Shown here: one piece after another, positions 23,006-35,331 of the stretch
Position numbering within the stretch: the stretch's first letter is position 1
Layout of the letters: every line of letters starts with the position of its first letter
Source of the DNA: Geosiphon pyriformis
Lineage: Eukaryota; Glomeromycota; Glomeromycetes; Archaeosporales; Geosiphonaceae
Direction of reading: 5' to 3'
DNA length: 64,000 nucleotides
NCBI GenBank assembly: GCA_016748015.1
Contig: JAAOMT010000009.1
Location: 142,459-206,458 of the forward strand
Translations under genes and position numbers: made by a program
Notes under the pieces: model-generated
Told to the model about the DNA's origin: nothing
What the model saw: the letters and a program-made list of their open reading frames with translations, nothing else
The model's database searches: none

Positions 23006-24533
23006 ATGTCACTTGAAAGCAAAATTTTCATTAATAACACTTTTAGAACATTTTTAACCTTAATATTTTTGTTAAATGCTGTTAAATTTGTCCTCGGAGA
23101 GCCAGCTGGTCTGCGACGTTCACATTGTTTAATAGCATACAAAAATGATTTATACATGTTTGGCGGCAATAATACCAATAATTCCAATAATATTAATACT
23201 ACCAATAATACCAATACTACCAATAATACCAATAATACCACTTATACTAATACTACCAATTTCACGGATTTCTTTTTCTCGGCCTCACTACCCTTCGAGT
23301 CTACAAATATACCGTGGCGAAATAAGAGCACAGAAAATGCTATCAGCGTTAGTGACGCTGCTTGCATTACAGTGCCAGAATCAGGCCATATGTTGGTAAT
23401 AGGAGGAAGAAATGACCTAAATAAAACTCTTGGCAATCCAGGGCTGCAAATCTATAATTTCGAGACTGGAGTTTGGAATGAACCAAATCTTGTAATTAAT
23501 ATTCCTGAAGAATTTCGATATCTTTATCGACCCAGAGCAACGCTTCTATCTTCAACTGTGGCATTAATTTATGGTGGAGCTGAATATTTCTCTAATAATG
23601 ATTCAGTACCTCTATGGACATTAAATATGACCAAGATACCATGGCAATTTAATCGTGCTAGTTATAACGTAAGAATTTAATTCATTAAAAGAAAAAACTT
23701 TGATTTCTACATGCTTATAATTGTTTTTTTGTACTCTTTTAGAAAACGATGAAAATTACCAGTAGTGCAGGAATAGTGAGCTCTAAAGGAATAGCTTGGA
23801 TTCTAGGTGGCATGTTAAATGCTCTTTCCCTTAATGTATCTTCTACAGATCAGGTTTCATTGTATACAGAAAAATATGGATTATTTCCAGTACCAACAAA
23901 AATTCCTGCTAAAATTGCTGATGCAGCTGTCGGTATACGAAATGACACACTTTTTGTAGTAATTCTTGAAGCTACAAAGGAAGATTCTGGCGATTTCTTA
24001 ACAGTATTTTCTTTGAATATGACTAACTTGAATGTAAAATATATCGAACCAGTTGACTTATTACCAAACATAATATTATCAAGAAGAGATCGTGCGGCAT
24101 TTGTCCAATTTCCTGGTTCTGATGCTCTATTGGTATGTATATCATAAATATGAATAAGTTACATATTTTTTCATTCACATTGAAAAGTATTAACCATTAT
24201 TATTTTTGTTAGATTGATGGTGGTATAGCTCCAAACTCGGATCAATGGAATAACACTCAGGATGTAACAATGATATTTAACATGACTACACAACGTTGGG
24301 TTAAACGCCTAAATATCGTGAACAATATTCCTGATGGAAATTATACTTTACCAAAAATGGATGGATATGATTTGAATCCTCCAGAACGTGAATCTAGTTT
24401 AAAGGAGACCTCTCCCTCATCAGATGTCCTTATCACGCAAAAAGTTGGAATTATATTGTGGGCGATTGGATTTTTATTGTTGTTAGTCATTGGCTTTATT
24501 GTAGTGAGATACCTAAGAAAAAACAAAACTTAA
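23006..24533 (+). CDS. Kelch-repeat type I membrane protein
   Basis: Three exons: 23006-23668, 23743-24132 and 24213-24533. Introns have GTAAGA...TTTTAG and GTATGT...TTGTTAG boundaries. Joining is in phase and gives 457 residues. It has a signal peptide (hydrophobic core about residues 14-30), then about six kelch-like blades with the usual GG pairs (LYMFGGNN, MLVIGGRN, ALIYGGAE, AWILGGML, LLIDGGIA). A single transmembrane helix near the C-terminus (IILWAIGFLLLLVIGFIVV) precedes a short basic tail. The predicted topology is an extracellular or lumenal beta-propeller with a short cytosolic end. An Asn/Thr-only insertion (about residues 54-90) in the first blade carries many N-glycosylation sequons and is encoded by a simple DNA repeat. 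Similar secreted or anchored kelch proteins are common in fungi. The ligand is unknown. Confidence 0.85.
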
Positions 24534-24539
24534 TTATTG

Positions 24540-25080
24540 AGTAGACGTGAAAAAAACACAAAATGAAACATGCTTTTATTTTCTTTCAAAATGACTCTGT
24601 CTTTCATGCATATAATTTGAAGACATTGACTTTGTATATTAAAATATTTGTGAATTTATAAGTATCTTTACATAATAATTTTTCCCAAACGAACAATTTT
24701 TATCTAATCTAATCTTCCCTTTATACTACTAGAAATATGAATTTGAAGTTTCTTCATTTTTTAATTTTAATAAATTCTTCGCTGTGATTATATTTTGAAG
24801 GGTTCCTTTTGAATAAAAAAAATTCCCAACAAGTTACAAAGTTTACAGGTATATTTTGGAATCAAAATAAGGAATTATCTGGAATTGCATGGACCAAATA
24901 AAGGATCTAGTGCCGTCAAGAGTAGAAATTGACAAATGTAAAATCATCAGAAAAAGTTCTTGTAAAGATTTTTTATTTACGCGTAAATATCTTATCTTGA
25001 AAACGAAAGAATTATTTAAAAATCGAATTAAACCAAAGACCTCGATTATATTTCTATCTGATTTATTTTCCTAAAACAAA
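24540..25080. other. Downstream flank of the kelch gene
   Basis: No confident gene. A 61-codon frame at 24889-25074 is basic and unassigned. Confidence 0.35.
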
Positions 25081-27281
25081 ACATGATTCAATGCTTAAAT
25101 TATACAAGTTTTTTCGAATAGTCTTCATAGTTTTAAATTTGTCATTAAAACTCATTGAAATTATTAAATAATTAAAATAACAAAATAAAACTTTTTTCAA
25201 TCAATTTTTAATAAATAAAAAAATGCTTAAAGCTTTCAAACCAATTCTATAAACATATTTGAAAAAAAAACGTTAATCAACAATCGTTCATAATAATTTA
25301 CATTTTTAAACAACAAATATTATAACAGTTCTACTGGTTAAATGGGCAATCATAAAAGTTTTGGTCACATTAACAAAAAATTTTTACTGTAGTTGTAAAA
25401 AGCTATTTAATTCAACATTTTCATAACAATATAACAGAACAATTTAATATTTCAAAGATTTACCTATTAGACATATTATAAATTCATGACAGACTTAAAA
25501 ATAAAAACACAATACTCTCACTCTTGCTCAAAAAATTAACCATTTTCAAATCAAAGAAGCCAGCTCATCATTTTAACCAATTTGAGATAAGAGAATCAAC
25601 AATATGTGATATTTTAAAAAGAAAAATAAATTCTTAACAGAATTTAAATTCTTATACTCTTAATCTTAAAAAAAATACTCAAATTTTTGCACATTAAACA
25701 ATTATTAGTGTTATGACTTAACCAGATAAATAATATAAACTTTTTAATTTTCAAAAGATTCAAAATACTATAATATGGTTATCTGGTTTCAAAAAATACT
25801 ATAATATTAAAAAAATCAAAAAATATGAAAAAGCAAACAGTATTTTTTTAAATAATTTATTAATATTTTACTAAAATTTTTTATTAAAATAAATCTAAAT
25901 AATATTTATAATTATGGTAAACCACCTTTTTATTAAAATTTAAAACTTTCAGAATGTTTTATTGCTAACATAAAGAAATCAAAAAACAAATTTACAATTT
26001 TTGAGTTGTAATACTACAAGAACTTTAAAAATAACTTTTTTTATTTATATTGTTTAAAAACTTAATATTCAAATACAAAATTCCAAAAGTAACAATTTAT
26101 TTGCAATTATTTATTTAAAGTAAATTTTTTAATTTAGAGTATTAATACAAAAAATTACTTGTCATAATCAAAATTAATGTTTATGTAAATAAAACACTGG
26201 TAATTTTAAAAAAATTATGGATGTAATTATTTTACTATATAAACTTGGAGTTTTTCAAGTTTAATTTAATTTGTATAGATTTTATTATATCAATCAAAAT
26301 TATATTATTTGATAAAAAAACTATCAAAGTTATTAATAGTATAAAAAATCTTGAAAAATTAAAATAAATTGCAGTAAAACAGTAAAACAAATTTTAATTG
26401 TGTATATAAGTTTAAAAACTCATTTTCAAAATAGTTTTTTAAATCTGAAATTTTATTTTTTATATATATTTTCTATATCAAAATAACTTCTAATTTAAAT
26501 ACTTAAAGCAAAAACTAATATTAAACCAATTTCTTGTAACTTATTTTTTTTATGCTAATTTTAAACTTGTTTGAACTAAATAATAAATTTTTTTGTAATA
26601 ATTATTGTTTGCAAAAAAATTATTTTTTAAGTAAAACATACAGTATAAATAATAAAACAAATAAAAGTCAATATTAAAATTTATATATAAATAATATTTT
26701 ATTATGTATAAAATTTTTTTTATTTAATATGATAAAAAAATTATAAAACAAATACATTAAATTTATTTATGAATAAAAAAGAATAGAATTGAAACATTAA
26801 TTATAAAACTTTATTGTTTTTAATTTGCATATTAATAATTTCAAATATTTTATATAAATTTCAAATATTAACACTAATATTAGAATTTAATTTATCAATT
26901 TATTAATTTATCAATAATTAGATTTTAAAATATTACTAAAATAAAAAATTACAAATAATTTATGATTGTATTATTAGTAAATTGAGTTTTAACTGTATTA
27001 TATAAATTAGAATATATAAATATTTGGTTTATTTAATATACTTAAACAAATATATTTTAATTTAAAAGCAAATTAATTAATTTATTTGTTTTTATATATA
27101 GATTAAGCTATACAATAATATATAATATTAGTTATTACTAAACATAATTTATTATTTAATTAATGTTTCAAAAAACAACTTTATTCAACAAAACCTAAAA
27201 AAAATTCTTTAAAATTTATTTATATGTTTAATTACTTGTTAATTTTATCTTATCTTAGTATTATCATTATTATTATTATTA

Positions 27282-27313
<32 letters not shown>

Positions 27314-28900
27314 GTTAATTATAACTATATATTTTTTTATAATAAATATTGTTTTTTTTTTAAAAAAATACTACTATTTATAAACATATTGTTAATAATA
27401 GAATTTGGTAAAATATTAAAATTTTACTCAATCAATATTTAAATTTTATGCAGCTATTTAATAAAGCTAAAAAAAAATACTATATTATTATTAATATTTA
27501 AGTTATACTTATAACAATAAAAAGACTTTTTTTTTCGAGTTTTTTGTTAATCTATTTATATTAATTATAAATTTTGTTTGTATATGTTTTTATATTTTTT
27601 GGTCTTTGATAAAAAATTTTTTTTAAATTTTAAATGTGTTTATATTATTATCTTTTTAATTATCTTAGAATTAATTTTCTATTTTTGGGTTTTTTTCTCA
27701 TTTGGCTTATATTAAAGAGTAAAATAATAATAATATCAAATATTTATACAAGTTATAAAATAGTTTTTTTGTGAATTTTATTTACAAAATTATAAATTTA
27801 TTTGTATATTTATGTTTATATATGTTATATTAAATTATACTTTTTTGTAAAAGTCTAAACTATAAAAAAATTAAGTAATTAAGTATAAAACAGATACAGA
27901 CAAGCTTTTGAATATTATTATTACCAATTTTATTACAGCTATATATTAAAAATACTTTTAATTAATAATATAATAAGTTATAAATCAATTATATTATTTT
28001 ACTTTTAATATTTTTTTTATAAATTATATAAATATTTATTGCTAAAATAATTAATTATATACTAATTTGCTATTATAATATGTTTTTTATTCTTTGTTAA
28101 GTTAATTATTATTATTTTTTATTATAAATAAATTTTTTTTGTTTTGTTTTTAAATCCATAGTAATTATAATAGTTGTTAAGAACCAAATTTATAATTATT
28201 TTGTTGTTTTTTTTGCTTGAAATTTTGACATTAAGTATTAAATATTTGTTCTTAAAACTTTTATGATTATTGGCCAGACATGTGGTTATTTTGCTATTTA
28301 TTTTGCTATTTTTTCAGTTTTTATGTTTAAGACAAAATTGATCATAAAACAATTGTTCTTATAAATAAAATTTATACTTATAAAACAGCAAACTATTTTT
28401 GCAGAATTGTATTTGTTTGTTGTAATTGTTTTTATAAGTAAAACCAAAAATAATGTTAGGCAAGTTGTTTAAGCTTTTGTGTTTCAATTTTTTAACAAAT
28501 AACAAGCTTCTGGACTTAAATAGCCTTCTTTATGCACTTTTTTCATATAAGACTATATTATTACAATACATTTTTGTAATAAATTCTGAAAATATTTAAG
28601 ATCAGAATGTTTTTTTTTCTTGTTTAAAACATAATTTTCTAGTATTATGTTATATACAACTCTATAATAACAAGTGTAGCATAAAATTGATATTTCATAT
28701 ATATAACATATTTAAAATCTTAACCTCTTTTTATCTGGCATAGTCCAATCATTGCTTCATTATTATTTTTTGTTTTGCATTTGGATATACACAAATTTTC
28801 AAACTTCTTATCATTCTTTTCATCTTTTGTTTCTTCTGAGTATGCGAAAAAAAACTTGTCCCAATTTTGTGCTTTTTGTTGCCCATTTCTTCTTTACTGT
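25081..28900. other. AT-rich desert with a switch in strand composition
   Basis: The stretch is extremely AT-rich without coding character. From about 25.1 to 26.6 kb A exceeds T and C exceeds G on the plus strand; from about 27.2 to 28.8 kb T exceeds A and G exceeds C. A TTA-type microsatellite lies near the switch. No genes, LTRs or RNA genes were recognised. Confidence 0.5.
27256..27315. repeat. ATT/TTA microsatellite
   Basis: A run of about 19 ATT-type triplets with rare G substitutions. The open frame across it (27224-27442) is poly-Ile and is not a gene. Confidence 0.85.
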
Positions 28901-28975
28901 TAACAACTGAGGTTTATGTTGATTGTGATGAAATCTTTAACCAGGTCATTGGCCATGAAATTGGATGATAAGTCA

Positions 28976-29560
28976 TTTTATGTGTATACCATGATGGTTT
29001 TTGTGTTGTTGAGGCAGTGGTGACAAAATCAGTATCAGTGGGCAACCACAGCCTAAATACCAAAATAATAGGTGTAAGTCTTTACCTCCAAGCAATAAAG
29101 AGTAAAAAAAAGAAAAACATACCTCTTGGACCAAGCTGCGACATGATCATTCCAGTAGGGTCTTGCCTGCGACATCATCAAAAACGAGTTGAGATAAAAT
29201 CATAAAATACGTAATGGTGATCGGATTGTAAGCTCACGCAATTGTATATGTAACAATATTGATATTTAACAAAAATACTAATTAATCAATACAATTAAAA
29301 TATTAAAATTTAATATATTAAACAATACAATTAAAATGGCATTAAAATATTAAAACTAAATATTATAATTAATATTAGTATTATAAACTAGTACAGAATA
29401 ATCTCGGAAATTACCCAACGTGATAGACTTTGCCAATTTGCCTTCGACTTCTTCCAATATAACTTTTTTCTCCATTTTGCAAAACTTGTGGTTCTCTTCG
29501 ACGATGCGATCCCTGACGAACGTGAACTCTCACAATACATTTTTTCCGTCAACAAAGTCT
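28976..29560 (-). other. Possible spliced gene fragment, unidentified
   Basis: On the minus strand a coding-like block (about 29560-29415, SYIGRSRRQIGKVYHVG) can be joined by GTAATT...CGCAG to 29166-29123 (QDPTGMIMSQLGPRG). That can in turn be joined by GTATGT...TTTAG to a block ending near 28976. The joins keep an open frame, but the 5' end is unclear and an alternative frame in the first block also looks plausible. No family was recognised, so this is a weak call. Confidence 0.25.
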
Positions 29561-29599
29561 TTATAGATTTTTATGTCTTTCCTAATCTATTAATGAATT

Positions 29600-30264
29600 A
29601 CACCTTACAGGCAATATTTGAATGCATAATAATAGAGTGTAATGATAATTAGAAATATTTGTTTGCTTGTTGAAAGATTAATATATCTTGAGAATCAAAA
29701 AAATGGATCTGATTACTGTCAAATTATTATTTGAATTTATTGAAATTGAATGACTTAAAAAATATATGATCAATAAAAATGTTATAATTATTTATAATTT
29801 AGGGAAATAAGTCGTTTAAAAAATGTGCAAAAAAAAAAGAAAAGAAACAAAAGGGACCAAAAAGTTTATTGAGAAGAAATTAAGAAAGAAAACAAATGAA
29901 CAAGAACATGTTAATGTAGATTTACGTTTTTGGAAGATGCATGCACAAATTTAGGTAAGTACATTTATGTATTTGTATAAGGTTACGATCTTAAAAAAAA
30001 AACCAATGATAGATTTTAAAAGAAATCAAGGTTCGTGAGTTTTGACAGTGATCATTTATAAAAAGGGTTTAGGATGTAATTATCAATCATCTGATTTTTG
30101 AATCCGAGCTGGAAATATTTAATGCAGCAGTCTATAACAAATTTAACTCATTTAAAAATCTGTCTCGGAGATATACTAGGAATATTATATATTTCTGTCG
30201 TATTATAAATTAATTAATTAAATTATTAAAACTAAATTTTCCAAATTTTAACTAATTTCTAATC
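29600..30264. other. Downstream flank of the pyruvate carboxylase gene, no gene seen
   Basis: AT-rich. A 42-codon Lys-rich frame from 29822 on the plus strand is too short and low in complexity to support as a gene. Confidence 0.4.
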
Positions 30265-33200
30265 TTATGCTGTCGCAGGCTTGACTATCCTAACAACTAA
30301 ATCACCTGTCGATAATGAATCATTTTTTTGCACTGCCACATACTCAACCTTACCTGAAACAGGTGATGTGAGTACAGTTTCCATTTTCATGGCTGAAAGA
30401 ACACATATTGGGTCACCGACTTTTACGTCTGTTCCCTCTAAATTAGAGGCAAGAGATAATAAAATTGATGAGAAAATTGAAAAGGTACTGGCTTTTTAAA
30501 GGAAATTTGTTCTAATAGGATATTTAAGAATATGATGAAAAAATAAGAACCTGTTGTTCTGACTTCAATCACAACACCAGACATAGGGGCTCCTATTTCA
30601 CCAGGGTTGCTTGGATTTGCTCTTTCACGTTGAACATGATCCACGGCTTGAAATATAAGAGTTAAATATTAAAAAAAATTCACCGGATTTAGTCGATTGA
30701 AACTTAAATTTCATTAAATTTACCAGCATTACGATCATCGATCGCTAGGGCTCGAGCCTCTCCATTTAACTCGAAAAAAACCTCTCTCTTGCCCGTTATG
30801 ACATTTAGAGGACCGGCAGCTAAGAACTTGATCATTAGGGTAACTCCTTCTTCAATCTGAATGCTGACTTCTTCGCCGATTTCAGGCTTCGCTAAAAAGT
30901 AACGTGTAGGAACCACGGAAAGATCACCATATTGATCAACTTTTTCTCGATATTCAGCGAAAACCTGCGGGTACATCGCGGCAGAGGATACATCAACATC
31001 ACGAATGCTACGTCCGTATTTTTGTGTTAATTCGACTTTAAGTTTAAACAGATCCAACGGTTTCATGGAGGCTCCAGGTCTTCCATCTATACGTGGAAGA
31101 TCACGAATAATCTATAAAAAAATTATGTATGATCATCTGCAAAAATATCTAAAAGGAACAAGATTATAACGAAATCTTGTTTCTCTGAACATCAGCTGTT
31201 AAAATAAATTGAAAATACATCAGATCGAAGTGGTTCTGGGAATCCTCCATAAGGCTGCCCTAGGTGCCCTTGAAAAAATTCTACCACTGATACAGGGAAC
31301 GATAACGTCTTTGCTTTTTGAATGACCTATTTGAAAATTTTGTTTTAATAAAATTTACATAAATGAGAGACAATCAACAAATAGTTTTGTACTTACATCA
31401 AAATATGTCAACTTATTTGATACCATAAATTGAGCAAGATCGCCAACAACTTTAGAGCTCGGCGTGACTTTTACAATATCTCCGCATAATTTATTGGCCT
31501 CTACATAAGCTCTCTTGATCTCTTTCCACATCTGTCCAAGGCCGAGTTGTTGCGCTTGAAACATGAGGTTGGTGTATTGACCCCCAGGCATTTCATGTTC
31601 ATAAACGGACGAGTCAGCAGCTAAAACGCCAGATTCAAAACAACTGTAAAGCATGCGAACTTGCTCCCAATATCCATTTAAGGCATGGACATCTTCCAAT
31701 CGGATGCCGGTTCCAAGATTCGTATTTTCAAGAGCAGAGACAACAGCACCCATCGATGGCTGGGATGTAATACCAGACATACCTTGATCGCAAAAAAATA
31801 ATAGTATCATAAGTATCGGTTTCTTATTTCTCCTCAATACATCACCCTTAGATAACAAATTTATAAACTTACTATCTATAGCCAAATCAATAATATCAGC
31901 ACCAGCAGCGGCAGCGGCGAGCATACTGGCTACACCCGTTCCGGCTGTATCATGGGTATGGACATGTATTGGTAAATCAGGCCAACGACTCCTAATGGCA
32001 CCAACAAGGATTTTCGCAGCCTCAGGTTTTAATAATCCAGCCATATCTTTGATTGCCAGGACGTGAATTCCTTCATTGATTAATTCTTGCGTCAAATTCA
32101 TATAATAGTCAAGGTTATGTTTCTTTTTATTAGGGTTGGATAGATCGCCTGTATAACATATAGCCGCCTCGACAACACCACCCGCTTTCTTGACAGCGTC
32201 AATCCCAAGACGCATGTTTTCTATATAATTGAGGGAATCAAATATACGAAAAATGTCCATTCCAGTGTCTTTAGCTTTTTTACAAAAATCATATATTATA
32301 TTATCTGGGTAGGATGTATAGCCGACAGCATTGGCACCTCTTAGCAACATTTGAAAGGGAATGTTTGGCACCAAAGCACGCATTTTTGCCTAAGTTTTAA
32401 ATTATTAATAAAGCTTGACAGTTAATGTTTTTGATTTGAACTTCCTTAAGGGCCTACCAAACGATCCCAAGGATCTTCATACAAAAATCGCATTGCAACA
32501 TCAAATGTTGCTCCACCCCAATTTTCTAAAGCATATGCATTTGCAAGCCCATGAGCAGTTTGTGGAGCGATATTTAAGAGATCTGGAGATTTCGATAATC
32601 ATTAGAATGGGGGGAAAATCAGAGATTGAAACTCACCATTTCTCATACCTATTGTTCTTACTCTAGTTGCCAATAAACTTTGATGTGCATCTCTCCAAGT
32701 GGTATCCATAATAAGGACGCCATTATATCGACGCACTGCTTTGGCAAAAGCTTCGGGACCTTGTTCAATTAGAAGATGCCGCCATCCATGAGTGGGAGGA
32801 TGCCGAATATCTACTGGTTCTGGCCCGGCCAATGAACGGATCATTGGTAGGAGAATGGATTGTTTAAAGTTTGGCTCACCCTGTCAAGAAAGTTTGTATA
32901 ACTGAAATTTAAGAAATCCGAGGACACCAAATTAAAGCAATTTGGTTGAATTACATCAACCCGCATCAAAGCTTTGACTCACAATCTGTCCTTTGATACT
33001 GCTACCATTGACTACTAAATCACCTAAATATTTGAGGATTTTTTGCGCTCGATTTTTACTCCCCACTAATTTAAACAAATCTGGCGTATCATCAATAAAC
33101 GTCGTCCATGTCCTTCCAGTCAAAAATATTTCATGTGTTAATAATCTCTGTAGAAAAGGTAAATTTGTTTTGACTCCACGAATTCTGAATTCTACTAATG

Positions 33201-34978
33201 CCCGAACCATTTTACGGCGTGCTACTTCAAAGCTGCTTCCTCGACAAGTAACTTTAACAAGTAGGGAATCATAATGAGGGGTAATTACAGAACCAGCGTA
33301 TCCAGAACTACCATCGAGGCGTACACCATTTCCACCAGAGGAGCGGTAGACTTCGATCTTGCCTGTGTCGGGTTGGAAATTTTGTGCAGGGTCTTCAGTA
33401 GTCACTCTACATTGAATTGCAGCACCTCTTATTTCAATTGTATCCTGTGAAAGATCAAGCTGGTGCAGAAGAGAGCCTGCTGCGATTTGGATTTGTGCTG
33501 CAACTATATCGATACCGGTAATTTCCTCTGAGAAAAGAAAATTGACAATAGTCAGTTTTGATTTTTTGAATTGCTATTTTAAAATTCAACAGAGTTTTTC
33601 ATTAACCTGTTATAGTATGCTCAACTTGAATTCGAGGATTTATTTCAATAAAATAATGTTTATCTTGTTGATCTACAAGAAATTCTGCTGTCCCCGCGTT
33701 GCGATAATTAACAGCTTTGGCAAGTTTGATGGCATCGGCTAGGATAGCATCTCGAATAGAAGTCTGAGATGTGTATTTTTATATAAGTCCGAATAAGTCT
33801 ATGATATTTATTCAATAATTTAACAATTGACAAGATTACCTCAAGCTCCATAGCTGGCGCTACCTCTACTACTTTCTGATGTCTCCTTTGAACAGAGCAA
33901 TCACGCTCGAACAAATGTATCACATTACCCGCATTATCTGCCAACAGCTGAACCTCAATATGACGCGGTTTGTCCAAAAATCGTTCAATAAATACAGACC
34001 CATCGCCAAATGCGGCGAGAGCTTCTGACTTGGAACGTTCGAAAGAATCAGCAAGCGAAGTTTGATCACGAACCACACGCATGCCACGCCCGCCTCCACC
34101 CATCGCGGCCTTGATAATGACAGGGAGCCCGTGTTTAGCTATAAATGCTTCAGCCTCAGCGATGGTAGATACGGGTCCAGGGGTACCGGGCACTACAGGT
34201 ACTCCGCATTCAATTGCTTTGGATACAATTGAACTTTTATTTAGTAATTTATCACTGGAAATAATCGTATATAAAGTATAGCTATAATTTCTATTTGATA
34301 GAATAATCCCGAGAGAAATAATTAATGAGGGTCATTTGGTCAGTGCAATTATGACGGCAATTCTATTGCAGGGATCATACCATGGGTTCAGCAGTTTTTC
34401 TGTCCCGTAATATTTAGAACTCGAAAGGTAGGATAATAATTTATTGAAATAAACTTACCAATTTCTCTGGCTTTTGTTTTATCCCCCATTTTTTCAATAA
34501 CTTCAGGGGTAGGACCAACGAAAGCTATCCCAGCGGCCTCTACTTTTCGAGCGAACTCAGCATTCTCACTAAGAAATCCATACCCGGGGTGAATCATGGA
34601 AACACCGCGAAGTCTTGCGACACGAATAATTTCGTCTTGATCAAGATATGCACCAACCGGAGTATGTTTTCCGTGTTCACCTATTTGATAGGCTTCGTCA
34701 GCTTTGTAACGGTGCATTGATAATCGGTCTTCGAAACTGAAAACGGCAACTGTCTTCATCGAAAGTTCATGCGCTGTACGAAACACGCGAATTGCTATTT
34801 CCTGTTGACGCGAGCCATGCGAACTGTTATTAATTTCCCAAGTTTTTCTCAAATAACCTTTTAAAAGAAAATTCCCTCTATATCTTACCCCACGATTAGC
34901 CACCATTAGTTTTTGCAGGTGCCCTAATACTTGGCTATTTCGGCGAATAGTGTCAACCGAATGCTCATGATCCGTCAT
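30265..34978 (-). CDS. Pyruvate carboxylase
   Basis: Biotin-dependent enzyme making oxaloacetate from pyruvate, bicarbonate and ATP (anaplerosis). I read 13 exons: 34978-34889, 34801-34459, 34216-33840, 33763-33607, 33527-32983, 32880-32637, 32582-32458, 32389-31873, 31782-31397, 31326-31219, 31111-30724, 30646-30551, 30437-30265. They join in phase to 1182 residues, close to the usual fungal length of about 1180. The order is: N-terminal KLMVANRG and the biotin carboxylase domain with its ATP-grasp glycine loop ([14 protein letters not shown]) and [11 protein letters not shown]; then the carboxyltransferase domain ([29 protein letters not shown], the metal site HVHTHDTAG); then the carboxyl-terminal biotin carrier domain with the biotinylated Lys in SAMKME. 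No mitochondrial presequence is evident, matching the cytosolic enzyme known in several fungi. The gene appears intact. The exon 12 donor (GTTCTT) is unusual. Confidence 0.95.
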
Positions 34979-35331
34979 ATTCGATTATAAACGTTAGGTG
35001 AGGGTAAGAAGAAGGTTTATGCAAGATAGTCTTTTTTGAAGATGCTTTATAAATTTTTAGTAGGGAAATATGATGAGATCTTGATAATAAATTATCAGAT
35101 TATCGGATATTGATCCTAAAGGCCATAACAGATTGCCCACATGACCCATTTTCTCCAAGATTACCATAATATTATGTTTCGTGTCATACAGCTCCTGCTT
35201 AATGAGTGGCAAACATTTAAAGCTTATAAGATTAGATTATTCTTTTCTTTTATTTAAACCTTTTTGCAAAAGAAAGTTTTGATATTCTATGTGATCAAAT
35301 TAAATTCAGCACCCTGTTTTGAATTGATTGT
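34979..35331. other. Spacer between the methyltransferase and pyruvate carboxylase genes
   Basis: 353 bp between two genes in the same orientation. It should hold the 3' end of the methyltransferase gene and the promoter of the carboxylase gene. No clear TATA box or other site was recognised. Confidence 0.5.

Noticed and set aside
27224-27442. 72-codon frame
   Set aside because: It is a translation of the ATT microsatellite (poly-Ile).
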